From Nipponacmea schrenckii (lineage: Eukaryota; Mollusca; Gastropoda; Lottiidae), in contig CM060203.1 of the NCBI GenBank assembly GCA_030562195.1, forward strand, positions 13,830,534-13,894,533: DNA of 64,000 nt, given 5' to 3'. The position numbers and the translations under genes are program-made. The notes beneath the pieces were generated by a model, which made no database searches, was not told where the DNA came from, and saw only the letters and a list, made by a program, of their open reading frames with translations. The stretch's first letter is position 1. Every line of letters starts with the position of its first letter. Positions 40,957-52,560 of this stretch are shown here, one piece after another.

Positions 40957-41581
40957 AGCAGTGGGGGATAGAATATTTGTCAACAGGTACAGATCTCAGC
41001 CGCAGTCAACCGATGTTGGTGGCGATGTGGTAATTGGTTGCGGTCCATTCCACTACCTGACTCGGGCTTAACCGGAATTTTCCGCGAGGAGACCACAAGG
41101 ACTATGTTGCGAGTGTCCTTCACCAACCTCATATCTTTATCAGTCTGGAGAAATATTTCAAGAAGCAACAAGAGGAAGGAATCGAACTTATTACCAGTTA
41201 TAAGAAATTAGAGAAGACTCATTTTATTACGAGTAACGGTACACCAACGAAGCCTTCTGCTTACGCCACTATGACATCACATGATTTGAAGACGTTCACT
41301 GAAAAATTCCATCACAGCCTTCATTTGACAAAGCTAAAGAGGTGGTGTGGATTTGTAAAACGTTATTCAAGGGAACCCTGCAACCGGAAAGTCGGAGATA
41401 ACACCAAACCTTCGACTATGGTTCTATCCACCCGAGCCTCCACGCCAGTTCAACCAACCGCCTGGATCTTCTGGTTACTTCTTTCTGTGCCCACTTTTCT
41501 TTTGGGCCCCTATACTTTTTTGGGACCTGAAGTTCCAGTGTGTGGAGGAATGCGTACGGCATCGCTCAGAAACTGGACTGG
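40957..41581 (+). pseudogene. K2d, N-terminal to DUF6729-like region
   Basis: K2d continues after N2: V-N-R-Y-R-S-Q-P-Q-S-T-D-V-G-G-D-V-V-I-G, a frameshifted L-T-R-A, E-K-Y-F-K-K-Q-Q-E-E-G, and (frame-shifted) the L-R-L-W-F-Y-P-P-E-P-P and W-D-L-K-F-Q-C region. Near 41206 it carries the uninterrupted sequence corresponding to the ISL2EU site of K2a. It is interrupted at 41581 by LINE N3. Confidence 0.65.
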
Positions 41582-42515
41582 AAATGAAATGAGATGTATT
41601 AAGGTGCATCAACAAAACGGGCTATATAGCACCTGAATACGATTTAAATCAAAAACAAAACTCATCAATACATTAAAATACAAAGTATCACAGAAACCCC
41701 AAAAGGGGTGACAAAACAATGCTAAAAACAATATGATCACAGAATGGCTGTTACCAAAACAAAAATAGCAAACCAAAACAAAAATAGCAAAACAAAACTC
41801 TAACACAAAATATATTTTAAAATTTAAAATACAGATTAGTCTGTTTTAAAAACGCGACGACCTTTTCATAAAGAGAAGGCTGCGCAAACAGACGAAACAA
41901 GGATCTAGCACGGTAGTGCTGTGATCTTATAGGTTTGAGATGCGTGCACTCAACAGAATTTGTTTCACTGTCAGGCGAACCTGGCAGTGCTCACAGACTG
42001 GTTGAGGCTCTCGCTTGAGTAGGTATCAGTTGGTCAGGTGAGTATTTCCAAGACGAGAGCGACACAAAACAACTTCATTTCTCCTGTTGGCACAAGAGAG
42101 GCTTGATGGCATGAAGTATGTTCGTATTTGCAGCATCCCATTTTTGCTGCCATCGTTGCAAAATAAAAGTCCTTTTCACCGACTTAAAGTCGGTGTAAGG
42201 CAAGGAAAAGGGAAAGACCGGCAGTGACAAAGCAGCCTTAGCCGCCGCATCTGCCTGGCCATTCCACCGTATATCCTTGTGACTGGGGAGCCAACAAAGG
42301 ACAATGTCCTTTTCGGCCAGAGAGCTTGTAAATATCTCCGATTATTGGCTGCATAAGCTGGATGTTTTGAATAGCTTGTAATGCGGACAAAGAATCAGAA
42401 TATATTATACATTTTTTAACGATGATGACTGAAAGAACTCGAGTGTCTGTAAAATGGCAACGAGTTCGGCTGTGGAAATAGAGGCTGCTGGTGGAAGAGA
42501 TACAGACAGGACTTC
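41582..42515 (-). mobile_element. I/Nimb-like LINE N3 (5'-truncated 3' end)
   Basis: The minus-strand 3' end of a Nimb-like LINE: 3' UTR, the C-terminal zinc region and part of RNase H, ending at 42515. It sits at the same K2 position as N5 (after A-C-T-G-G-A-C-T-G-G), so N3 and N5 are one insertion copied by duplication of the K2 segment. The right target duplication is lost through a deletion of about 40 bp before 'gttcctgaccatggc'. Confidence 0.8.
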
Positions 42516-42552
42516 GTTCCTGACCATGGCTCGCTTGCACAAGACGGCGAAG

Positions 42553-43313
42553 TTTTAAAATGAGTTCAGAATAGATCTTACGGTGACATTCAAGTAATAA
42601 AGAGCCATTACGAAGTTTTTTGGTGGATTTGGGCTCACTAGCCAAACCAGCTATTCCTTTGGCGATAGCAAATGGTGACAATGATGCCAAAGACCTCTCA
42701 GGGTCACTACTATTGATGACAAGAAACAGAGGCCAGGAATCACTAGACGAGCTAGATGATTCAGTAAATTCTGCCTCGGTTAGCCTATGTTTATTGTTTT
42801 TTTGGTTGGGGTTAAATGTAGCCATGAAGAATAATATGGGGATTCATCTCCCGAGACCCCCGACCACCACGGACCACGACCTCCGCGCAGGCTCGGCGCG
42901 GGACTCCAGCGCCAGCGCCCTAGGGGTAATCGGGAGATATACTCAGAAAAAAAAAGAATAAAAGCTCTGAATGGAGCAAATAAATTCCGAACTTTTATTT
43001 CTTTTTCTACCCAATTGACCCAAGCCGCTGTCGGTGAAATGAACTGAAGGATAAGAATATATTCTGTGATTAGAAAAAAGTTTTATCTGTTCTGACCACC
43101 GACTCATTGGCTGAACACAAGCCGATTGACCAGCGTGGGCCACACTGGCCACCCGTCTAGGAATCCCTTGGCCCAAAGTGATGTATTGGGAGGTACCCTC
43201 AACCACCAGGAGTCCATTCAAAACCGAGACGGGTCGCACCAATTCAGTCGCCTTTTACGACACGCAATGGGGGAAGGTGAACCTATTCTTAACCCCGGTC
43301 CACTGGGGGATCC
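42553..43313 (-). mobile_element. I/Nimb-like LINE N4 (5' UTR and start of ORF1)
   Basis: Nearly identical to the first 750 bp of N1: leader plus MATFNPNQKNNKHRL...L-I-L-K at 42825-42553. A 37-bp scrap of K2 (42516-42552) separates it from N3. Like N1 it is cut on its 3' side. The 5' boundary GGATCC abuts K2e leader sequence at 43314. N1 and N4 share the same internal sequence, suggesting a recent common source. Confidence 0.75.
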
Positions 43314-44403
43314 ACTGCATTTCAGACATACGTCAAACCGAAATTTGGCATAGGTTTCTGTCATAAATCGAGTTTTCTCTTAGTTTTCAAAAAGTAAACA
43401 ACCGAGCCAAACTCTTACAGGGGGCCTAATGGCGTTAGTTTGAAACTATTTCCTTCATATATTTGCAGTTTCCTCATCAACAATGAGTGTTTTGCCTAGT
43501 TTTCGTTTCCGGAGTAATGGCCAACTGGTCTTGAAAGCTACTGAACGGGCTGCCGCGGTCGGGCTGCCGCGGTCGGGCTGCCGCGGTCGCTCAAGCCACG
43601 AAGAAGCAGAAATCGAGAAAACACTTGAGAAAAGAAGAAGTCATGACGGATGCCAAACATCATCTTGCTGAAGAAGAAATGTCACCGACACTAGAATTCG
43701 CCCATCTACGCCTGATTTTCAACACGACAACAAGGAAGCTTTGCTGATGTATATCTTCCGAAATGAATGGAGCAGTGGGGGATAGAATATTTGTCAACAG
43801 GTACAGATCTCAGCCGCAGTCAACCGATGTTGGTGGCGATGTGGTAATTGGTTGCGGTCCATTCCACTACCTGACTCGGGCTTAACCGGAATTTTCCGCG
43901 AGGAGACCACAAGGACTATGTTGCGAGTGTCCTTCACCACCTCATATCTTATCAGTCTGGAGAAATATTTCAAGAAGCAACAAGAGGAAGGAATCGAACT
44001 TATTACCAGTTATAAGAAATTAGAGAAGACTCATTTTATTACGAGTAACGGTACACCAACGAAGCCTTCTGCTTACGCCACTATGACATCACATGATTTG
44101 AAGACGTTCACTGAAAAATTCCATCACAGCCTTCATTTGACAAAGCTAAAGAGGTGGTGTGGATTTGTAAAACGTTATTCAAGGGAACCCTGCAACCGGA
44201 AAGTCGGAGATAACACCAAACCTTCGACTATGGTTCTATCCACCCGAGCCTCCACGCCAGTTCAACCAACCGCCTGGATCTCCTGGTTACTTCTTTCTGT
44301 GCCCACTTTTCTTTTGGGCCCCTATACTTTTTTGGGACCTGAAGTTCCAGTGTGTGGAGGAATGCGTACGGCATCGCTCAGAAACTGGACTGGAAATGAA
44401 ATG
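43314..44403 (+). pseudogene. K2e, leader to DUF6729-like region
   Basis: This is a close duplicate of 36247-36687 plus 40957-41581, but without N2. Exon 1 (MSVLPSFRFRSNGQLVL at 43483) has three copies of the 14-bp unit (43557-43598) against two in K2d and one at 54403. At 43755-43785 it shows the empty N2 target. The remaining text follows K2d with a few indels (for example 'cacctcatat' versus 'caacctcatat'). It is interrupted at 44403 by N5. Confidence 0.7.
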
Positions 44404-45340
44404 AGATGTATTAAGGTGCATCAACAAAACGGGCTATATAGCACCTGAATACGATTTAAAACAAAAACAAAACTCATCAATACAAAGTATCACAGAAACC
44501 TCAAAAGGGGTGACAAAACAATGCTAAAAACAATATGATCACAGAATGGCTGTTACCAAAACAAAAATAGCAAACCAAAACAAAAATAGCAAAACAAAAC
44601 TCTAACACAAAATATATTTTAAAATTTAAAATACAGATTAGTCTGTTTTAAAAACGCGACGACCTTTTCATAAAGAGAAGGCTGCGCAAACAGACGAAAC
44701 AAGGATCTAGCACGGTAGTGTTGTGATCTTATAGGTTTGAGATGCGTGCACTCAACAGAATTTGTTTCACTGTCAGGCGAACCTGGCAGTGCTCACAGAC
44801 TGGTTGAGGCTCTCGCTTGAGTAGGTATCAGTTGGTCAGGTGAGTATTTCCAAGACGAGAGCGACACAAAACAACTTCATTTCTCCTGTTGGCACAAGAG
44901 AGGCTTGATGGCATGAAGTATGTTCGTATTTGCAGCATCCCATTTTTGCTGCCATCGTTGCAAAATAAAAGTCCTTTTCACCGACTTAAAGTCGGTGTAA
45001 GGCAAGGAAAAGGGAAAGACCGGCAGTGACAAAGCAGCCTTAGCCGCCGCATCTGCCTGGCCATTCCACCGTATATCCTTGTGACTGGGGAGCCAACAAA
45101 GGACAATGTCCTTTTCGGCCCAGAGAGCTTGTAAATATCTCCGATTATTGGCTGCACAAGCTGGATGTTTTGAATAGCTTGTAATGCGGACAAAGAATCA
45201 GAATATATTATACATTTTTTTAACGATGATGACTGAAAGAACTCGAGTGTCTGTAAAATGGCAACGAGTTCGGCTGTGGAAATAGAGGCTGCTGGTGGAA
45301 GAGATACAGACAGGACTTCGGATGGTGTCACTGTTGCAGC
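44404..45340 (-). mobile_element. I/Nimb-like LINE N5 (5'-truncated, target duplication)
   Basis: A 937-bp 3' fragment with a 12/13-bp target duplication (GA[A/G]ACTGGACTGG at 44391-44403 and 45341-45353). It holds the 3' UTR, the C-terminal zinc region and part of RNase H (A-A-A-T-V-T-P-S-E-V...Y-S-D-S-L-S-A-L-Q-A). This is a typical 5'-truncated LINE insertion. N3 is its duplicate. Confidence 0.9.
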
Positions 45341-46511
45341 GAGACTGGACTGGAGTCTTCGTTCCTGACCATGGCTCGCTTGCACAAGACGGCGAAGAAA
45401 GTTTTGGTCACAGACGTTGGAATGTAAAGCCTGCAAGAAGCGTTTTGTAACCTGGTCCAATCAATTAGATGCCAGGAGAGCAGCACTTTTTTACTTGCTC
45501 TATTGACTTACAGGTATGCTTGCGACATGGAAGTGGTGAAGATGTTGAGGAAGAGAAATATGAGAAACTCTGCGACCAAGCTTAAGAAGCAAATGCTAAG
45601 AACAACACGCCGAGAAGCATCTCCAACACACTCTAAAGTCTCTTGCACCCTTCCATCAAACAGGACAGCAGTTGGTCGACTTGCCAGCGCCAAGTTAAGT
45701 CATTCCGAAAAACCAATGGTTTCTGAATATCTTTGTACGAGACGCCCTGACCAGAGTCGATGAAGCAAAAGCAAAGATCACTTCGAATTTTGGGACCGTA
45801 TTGAAATTGGACTTGGCGAAGAAGATCTTCAGGAAACTAGCTGGGAAAGCGTCAGAAACAGCAACATGGTCCACCAACGTTGGCAACGAGTACGGAGTAG
45901 TTCTGATGTCTGTTCTCACGGATTCGGAAGGGGAAGGAATCGAAGACATGATCGCCGGCCTGATCAAACGCTACAGCGATGCTAATGAGGTATCCCCTAA
46001 GCCTCTGAATGTGGATCGTGAGTGCTGTTTTAACTGGTAATCAAGGCTGGAGAGGTTGGCCCGGCATTGGTCAGAGCTTGTGATCCGGTTGGACATTTGG
46101 CATTTCACGAAAAGATTCACAATAGCAGTGACCTCCGAAGCACATGCGTCGTATGGCCTCTTCATGTCTCGACTCTTTTCCAGCATCTTCGAATGGGGTC
46201 CAGTTGATGTAGCTTCCTTACAAGAAGCCTTCGAAGTGGATTTGGGTCGACAAGGCATACAGAAGATGACCAAAAAATGATCTGCAACGTCACTGTAGCA
46301 GGAAAACCAGTGGGACTGAGGAAACTGTTCGTCTTATCCAGGAGCTGATCGATATATTTGACTCTGATAAAGGCAAGGACACCATCGGAATTCCACTCCT
46401 TGACCATGATAGAATACAACAGATATGGATTAAGCAGAAGCGGAATTTTTCATGTATTCAAGACCCTCCTGGATTTTCCTTATATACCCAAACTGGAAGC
46501 ATGAAGAAAGG
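45341..46511 (+). pseudogene. K2e DDE-like region, first tandem copy
   Basis: T-Y-R-Y-A-C-D-M-E-V-V-K-M-L-R is followed by a one-base shift. Asp in K-L-D-L-A-K-K (45808 region), V-L-M-S-V-L-T-D-S-E-G-E-G and N-V-D-R-E-C-C (Asp) are present; TAA comes directly after F-N-W at about 46038. R-L-D-I-W-H-F-T-K-R-F, Y-G-L-F-M-S-R-L-F and TGA at 46278-46280 follow. Then H-C-S-R-K-T-S-G and P-G-F-S-L-Y-T-Q-T-G-S-M-K-K-G, where the LINE tail at 46512 interrupts the frame. Confidence 0.65.
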
Positions 46512-46903
46512 TCACACAAGCTACGATTTTATTTTGCTAAGTTGCGATGCTCAACGCATTTCCTGCACATTGAACGTCAAAACATCCCCAGAGAGCAACA
46601 CCAATCAAGATTGAGAATGCATTTCATTCTTTACTGTCCAATTCTAGCGGATCTCAGAAGCCGTGGTTAAATAAGCACCCCGATGAAGAAAAAATTAAAT
46701 CACTATTTCAATGTGTAGATTCATTGATTTTACGCTCACTATCATTCTACAAAATGAAATGTATAGAAATTTTATTTTATATTTATTGTATTTTTGTATA
46801 TCTATATTATTCATATCGTTTTCTACATTGTATATATGTTTATAATACTGTAGGCTTAAGCCTTATAGTTCTGAAATAAATTGAAAAATTGAATGAATTA
46901 AAA
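46512..46903 (+). mobile_element. 5'-truncated LINE tail in K2e (copy 1)
   Basis: About 390 bp inserted between 'aagaaaggt' and 'aaaggtggc', which duplicates about AAAGGT. The start decodes C-S-T-H-F-L-H-I-E-R and L-R-M-H-F-I-L-Y-C-P, the zinc-type C terminus common in LINE ORF2 proteins. A long A/T-rich 3' UTR ends in 'ttgaatgaattaaaa'. It resembles CR1- or Jockey-group tails; the exact clade is not determined. The insertion predates the 2,068-bp duplication, since both copies carry it. Confidence 0.65.
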
Positions 46904-47362
46904 AGGTGGCAAAGAGCTAACAGTCTCTGCTAGCGATGTCCACTGGTAAGCTTATTTGTTGGAAGGTATGGTGCGGTGGAATGATGACAAGATACTTGCT
47001 TCCACTGCTGAAGCTAGACCACCAAAACGCGTGTATTACTCAGCTCTTTCTCAACTGTCAACCAGTTCCATCAGCAAATTTATGGTAACCCTTCCGATGT
47101 TAATTATGTACCACCACGAAAATATACAGTGAGAAATGGCCAGAAATGACACCAAGTTGAGATAGATGCTGATACTGATGATGTTCCAGACATTTAGGAA
47201 GGTGGAGCCACTGAAGATGAATATTTTGATGAAGACGAAATGGATGACCCGACGATTGCAGACAAAGTAACACCTGAAAGCACAATTTCAGAAGTTGTTC
47301 TTCCAGAAGTACAGGAGGCATCTACCAAAGTAAAATGTATTGGCGCCGATGGTCTGTTAGAG
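46904..47362 (+). pseudogene. K2e hinge region, first tandem copy
   Basis: Resumes at G-G-K-E-L-T with a deletion of the S-L-E-S-F-H block (the text goes from G-G-K-E-L to A-S-D-V-H-W), so the presumed catalytic Glu is absent. W-N-D-D-K-I-L-A-S-T-A-E-A-R-P-P-K-R-V-Y follows, then frameshifts, a TAG at about 47194 and the acidic D-E-D-E-M-D-D-P hinge. It is truncated at 47362 by the tandem junction. Confidence 0.6.
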
Positions 47363-49430
47363 TGGAGAGAGATACAGACAGGACTTCGGATGGTGTCACT
47401 GTTGCAGCGAGACTGGACTGGAGTCTTCGTTCCTGACCATGGCTCGCTTGCACAAGACGGCGAAGAAAGTTTTGGTCACAGACGTTGGAATGTAAAGCCT
47501 GCAAGAAGCGTTTTGTAACCTGGTCCAATCAATTAGATGCCAGGAGAGCAGCACTTTTTTACTTGCTCTATTGACTTACAGGTATGCTTGCGACATGGAA
47601 GTGGTGAAGATGTTGAGGAAGAGAAATATGAGAAACTCTGCGACCAAGCTTAAGAAGCAAATGCTAAGAACAACACGCCGAGAAGCATCTCCAACACACT
47701 CTAAAGTCTCTTGCACCCTTCCATCAAACAGGACAGCAGTTGGTCGACTTGCCAGCGCCAAGTTAAGTCATTCCGAAAAACCAATGGTTTCTGAATATCT
47801 TTGTACGAGACGCCCTGACCAGAGTCGATGAAGCAAAAGCAAAGATCACTTCGAATTTTGGGACCGTATTGAAATTGGACTTGGCGAAGAAGATCTTCAG
47901 GAAACTAGCTGGGAAAGCGTCAGAAACAGCAACATGGTCCACCAACGTTGGCAACGAGTACGGAGTAGTTCTGATGTCTGTTCTCACGGATTCGGAAGGG
48001 GAAGGAATCGAAGACATGATCGCCGGCCTGATCAAACGCTACAGCGATGCTGATGAGGTATCCCCTAAGCTTCTGAATGTGGATCGTGAGTGCTGTTTTA
48101 ACTGGTAATCAAGGCTGGAGAGGTTGGCCCGGCATTGGTCAGAGCTTGTGATCCGGTTGGACATTTGGCATTTCACGAAAAGATTCACAATAGCAGTGAC
48201 CTCCGAAGCACATGCGTCGTATGGCCTCTTCATGTCTCGACTCTTTTCCAGCATCTTCGAATGGGGTCCAGTTGATGTAGCTTCCTTACAAGAAGCCTTC
48301 GAAGTGGATTTGGGTCGACAAGGCATACAGAAGATGACCAAAAAATGATCTGCAACGTCACTGTAGCAGGAAAACCAGTGGGACTGAGGAAACTGTTCGT
48401 CTTATCCAGGAGCTGATCGATATATTTGACTCTGATAAAGGCAAGGACACCATCGGAATTCCACTCCTTGACCATGATAGAATACAACAGATATGGATTA
48501 AGCAGAAGCGGAATTTTTCATGTATTCAAGACCCTCCTGGATTTTCCTTATATACCCAAACTGGAAGCATGAAGAAAGGTCACACAAGCTACGATTTTAT
48601 TTTGCTAAGTTGCGATGCTCAACGCATTTCCTGCACATTGAACGTCAAAACATCCCCAGAGAGCAACACCAATCAAGATTGAGAATGCATTTCATTCTTT
48701 ACTGTCCAATTCTAGCGGATCTCAGAAGCCGTGGTTAAATAAGCACCCCGATGAAGAAAAAATTAAATCACTATTTCAATGTGTAGATTCATTGATTTTA
48801 CGCTCACTATCATTCTACAAAATGAAATGTATAGAAATTTTATTTTATATTTATTGTATTTTTGTATATCTATATTATTCATATCGTTTTCTACATTGTA
48901 TATATGTTTATAATACTGTAGGCTTAAGCCTTATAGTTCTGAAATAAATTGAAAAATTGAATGAATTAAAAAGGTGGCAAAGAGCTAACAGTCTCTGCTA
49001 GCGATGTCCACTGGTAAGCTTATTTGTTGGAAGGTATGGTGCGGTGGAATGATGACAAGATACTTGCTTCCACTGCTGAAGCTAGACCACCAAAACGCGT
49101 GTATTACTCAGCTCTTTCTCAACTGTCAACCAGTTCCATCAGCAAATTTATGGTAACCCTTCCGATGTTAATTATGTACCACCACGAAAATATACAGTGA
49201 GAAATGGCCAGAAATGACACCAAGTTGAGATAGATGCTGATACTGATGATGTTCCAGACATTTAGGAAGGTGGAGCCACTGAAGATGAATATTTTGATGA
49301 AGACGAAATGGATGACCCGACGATTGCAGACAAAGTAACACCTGAAAGCACAATTTCAGAAGTTGTTCTTCCAGAAGTACAGGAGGCATCTACCAAAGTA
49401 AAATGTATTGGCGCCGATAGTCTGTTAGAG
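47363..49430 (+). repeat. 2,068-bp tandem duplication, copy 2 (K2e DDE-like region and LINE tail)
   Basis: Second copy of 45299-47362, at an offset of 2,068. It repeats the same breaks: the frameshift after L-R-K-R-N, TAA after F-N-W, TGA at 48346-48348, the LINE tail at 48580-48971, and the loss of S-L-E-S-F-H. It starts in a short RNase H scrap of LINE N5. Unlike copy 1 it continues beyond 'gttagagtgg' into 'gacaccattc', the proper K2 continuation. Confidence 0.9.
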
Positions 49431-50450
49431 TGGGACACCATTCAAGCTTTGGCACGGTAGCTGTTTCATCTCTATGATTTGACCACCATCGCAACTCCAA
49501 TGGCTGAAGAAATTATCAGATTATGGAATGAGCTACCGCCTAGTTCAAGCCAGAAAAGTCTTGTATCCACCTAGGTTCAGATCAGGGGCATGTCGGCAGA
49601 TTCATGAGAACCAAACCATCTTCTACAGTGACGAGCGCTTCTTCTAAAGCAACTGGGGGTGTACAGAGCCTGAAGAGAGCTATGATCGGAAGCAACTCTA
49701 GTCCTGCAACCAATGTAGATGCTAGCCCTCTGGTTGAAGCTATTTGTGTTTTGTTGGAGTCTGCCTACTCTTCGCCAATTCAGCAACACAAGAAAACCCC
49801 ATCCAGATGGAAGAGGATCCTGGACAGCTACCATCATATTCGCTCTTTGGTGATCAATCAGCCAGCTGTTTCAGAAAAACCAAAAAACCAAACCGACACC
49901 GACAGAAAACTATGGAGAAGAAGGTCCTTTACCAGGGCATACTACCTGTTTCTGCACTAACAGTCAGTTCAGAACTTTAACCTCCACCAAGGAAGTTACC
50001 TTTGAAGAGGCCTCAACCACCACCTGCTGCTCAACATCCGATAAGAGTCATCTCTCCAGCCGGCAAATTCAGAAACCTCATCCACCACCAACATCGACTT
50101 ATATGGCACCACCTGTAGTGTTTCCGAACGTCGTCCAGTTAAACAGCCCTCGTCCTATTGCCATCCCAAAGACGACACTCTACAATCAAAGGAAGATAGC
50201 ACAGGAAGCTGCAGGACAAGCCATTCCTAAGACGCAATATCAAAGAGCCAACACCTTCAATGTCTGCCAACATTATCACAATCCAAAGACGAAAGAGTAC
50301 AACCACAGTCGTCATGTTGGTACCTTTAGTGTAGACACTTACTGCCCCAATGTCCAGGAAGCTGATGGTACCACCAAGGAACAGTGGCTTGTTGCCAGAA
50401 AACTGGTCAACCCATCAAAACCGATAAATCAGAATCAGCCTACTCAGTAA
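49431..50450 (+). pseudogene. K2e, C-terminal region
   Basis: W-D-T-I-Q-A-L-A-R is followed by TAG. M-A-E-E-I-I-R-L-W-N-E-L, S-L-K-R-A-M-I-G-S-N-S and W-K-R-I-L-D-S-Y-H-H-I-R follow in shifted frames. A deletion removes the E-T-N-I-Q-L-F-E-L part. The last frame (50103-50450) is open: M-A-P-P-V-V-F-P, C-Q-H-Y-H-N-P-K-T, D-T-Y-C-P, E-Q-W-L, then TAA. The second Cys of the CxxC is Tyr (C-Q-H-Y), which would weaken metal binding. Confidence 0.65.
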
Positions 50451-51065
50451 ATTAACCATCACAACCAGCCCGGTAGAAAAACCAAACAGAACAAAAAACA
50501 GCTACCGGTTATCTTTTCCCCTCCCCTTAAATGACACAATGTGCGTTATGGATCAAATCCTGTTGGTAGGAAGTGTCAATGTTTTCTGCTCTCTTGGTAT
50601 TACCTTAAGCTATGCCTTTTTCCCATCTGTTGCATAGTATTATCTTTAATGGCAGTTATCGCATTATCTCTCAAAACCCCTTTCTTACATGTTTTATTGC
50701 ATAGCTTTATCTTCCGATCTCTTATAATCCCTTTTATTGCACGTTTTGTGGCATCGCATTATCTTCAAAATCCCTTTATGGTCCGCTTTTTCTTTCCTTT
50801 TTTTCTTATCTTCCCTACAGACTTAAGATTACGCGGGATCCTACTGAGTGATCTTGTCGGTATAATTCCAAATTTAGCTTGAGTAATACATTTATGGCAA
50901 GGTCTGTAAGTCCTATAAGTACCCAAGATATCATACACACCATAGGCCCCTAGTAGGACATAGTTACATCAATTAGCATTGTAATTGTGACGTACAAACA
51001 AAGGGATGTATCCCATTATAGTAAGTGTAGACACTGCGCATGCGCAGCTCAGTACAATTCAGTTA
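50451..51065 (+). repeat. K-unit 3' flank and spacer
   Basis: The K 3' flank ('ctgttggtaggaagtgtcaa', 'cttaagctat') extends further here than elsewhere, to about 50880. 50881-51065 is spacer without recognised content apart from a 'gcgcatgcgc' palindrome at 51037-51046. No gene. Confidence 0.5.
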
Positions 51066-51581
51066 TTAGTGTCCGTCGTCGACATCGAACACCTCTAAGG
51101 AAGACAAATATACAATAACCACAAGGGGAAGATGTTTACCCTTTCATGAAAGTTTACATATGAAGTACCCTTTAAAAACTGGCCAAAAATCGTTGCTAGG
51201 ACACTCCTTATCATTTGTCAATGTCAGTTGAAGCCGAAATGAAAACGCATGCTTCAATATTGTTATTTCAAGAAAATCCATTTCACTGTCGCTCTGCCGT
51301 GACGTGCTTGTCTGTTTTCTTGTGGAGGACATCGCCATTGTTGGTCATTTTATAACAGTTTTTCGTTCCGTGAACTGACAATTTTGGATGTGCATTAGAT
51401 TATCTAGCCTTGCAAGGTAAGAAATTGACACGGTGACCTATATTCACCGCTGAATACAATGGCGCGGTTGAGGCCCTAGACGAGTATGTCAAAGTTGATT
51501 TTCTTTCTCTCCGTAAGTGCCCAATTAATGTTCCAAGATTCTCTGTCCCTGCATTTCAGACGTACGTCAAACCGAAATTTA
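51066..51581 (+). repeat. K-unit upstream repeat, copy 3 (internally deleted)
   Basis: 51080-51290 matches 1-300 ('gaagacaaatata', 'aaccacaaggggaagatg'). 51386-51580 matches the K2 leader at 36050-36270. The U6-containing middle is missing. It ends at 'gtcaaaccgaaattt', where a SINE begins. No K exon follows directly. Confidence 0.6.
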
Positions 51582-51725
51582 GGGTGGTGAATGGCTCAGT
51601 GGTTAGCGAGTTGGACTGTCGTCTGCTAGGCGACTAGGTGCCGTGGGTTCGAATCCCGATCGGTGCGAGGAAATAAAAAATTAGGTCTGATTCCTAGGCC
51701 CGTGCTTTCCCGGAACTACGAGATA
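51582..51725 (+). mobile_element. tRNA-derived SINE
   Basis: A tRNA-like head with an A box (TGGCTCAGTGGTTAGCG) and a B box (GGTTCGAATCC), spaced as in a tRNA gene, starting 'gggtggtgaatggctcag'. The region after 'cggtgcgagg' is a non-tRNA body with an A-rich patch. The aminoacyl-stem complement is poor, so it is a SINE and not a tRNA gene. The 3' end and target duplication are not clear. Confidence 0.75.
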
Positions 51726-51744
51726 GTAGTTTCCCCCCTCCTCT

Positions 51745-52560
51745 ATCAAAGTAAATATTTTTCGGTAAGCTAAATTTGCAATCGGTTTCTTCTTTGGGTA
51801 ATTCAAAAGGCTCAAATCATGCTTTGTCAAAATCTATCAAGAAACCAGATCTCTATCAAGTCTACAAAGAATCAGAGGCTGATAAAGTGAACACGTTTTA
51901 AAGAACAAGGGCAATAACTCAATAAATATTTTTTGATTAGTCTGATTTTCAATAGGGTCTATCCTGGAGTTATAACAAACACTCACACCAAGTTTCATCA
52001 AATTCCATCAAGAACCCGGCTCCCTATCGTGTTCACAAGGAATTTTAGGACAAGGGCAATAACTCATAGTAAATATTTTTCGATTGGTTTCATATTCAAT
52101 AAGCTTTATCCTTGGGTCATTACAAAGACTCATTCCAAGTTTCATTAAAATCCATCAAGAAATGTGGTCTCTATCGTGTTCACAACAATTGTGGACAGGC
52201 AGACAGACAGACAGACAAGACAGACAGACAGACAGAAGGCTTCATCCTTGGATGATTTCAAACACACACACCGAAATTGGTCAAAATCCACCCAGAAACC
52301 ATCTCTCTACCATGTCCACAACACATTTTTGAACGCAAAATGAATGTGTTTTCAAGAACAAGGGCAATAACTCATCAATTTATTTTTCGATTAGTCTGAT
52401 TTCCAATAGGCTTCATCCTTAAGTAATAACAAGCAATCACACCAAATTTCATCAAAATCCATCCAGAAACACACTCTTAATCGTGTTCACAACAAATTTT
52501 CCAAAACAAAGGCAATAACTCATTGAATATTTTTCGATTGGTCTGATTTTCAATAGGCTT
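51745..52560 (+). repeat. Degenerate ~130-150-bp satellite with (ACAG)n
   Basis: Units share 'aagggcaataactca', 'tttttcgatt', 'ttcaatag', 'aagtttcatcaaa' and 'tcgtgttcacaa'; five to six partial units are visible. An ACAG/CAGA simple repeat lies at 52195-52238. Blocks of this kind are familiar in bivalve genomes. No gene; the ORFs across it are repeat-derived. Confidence 0.75.

Larger units (their letters stand above)
45299..47362 (+). repeat. 2,068-bp tandem duplication, copy 1
   Basis: From 'agagatacagacagg' (about 45299) to 'gttagagtgg' (47362). The following bases repeat the same text with an offset of 2,068. The unit starts in the last part of LINE N5 and covers the K2e DDE-like region, the inserted LINE tail and the acidic hinge. 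Only a few substitutions separate the copies (for example GCTAAT/GCTGAT at 45980/48048), so the duplication is recent, or an assembly artefact. Confidence 0.9.

Noticed and set aside
51582..51670. A functional tRNA gene
   Set aside because: A and B boxes are present, but the acceptor stem does not pair well and a SINE-like body follows, so I call it a tRNA-derived SINE.
52195..52238. CRISPR-like or regulatory direct repeats
   Set aside because: A simple ACAG repeat in a eukaryotic satellite; no spacer structure.
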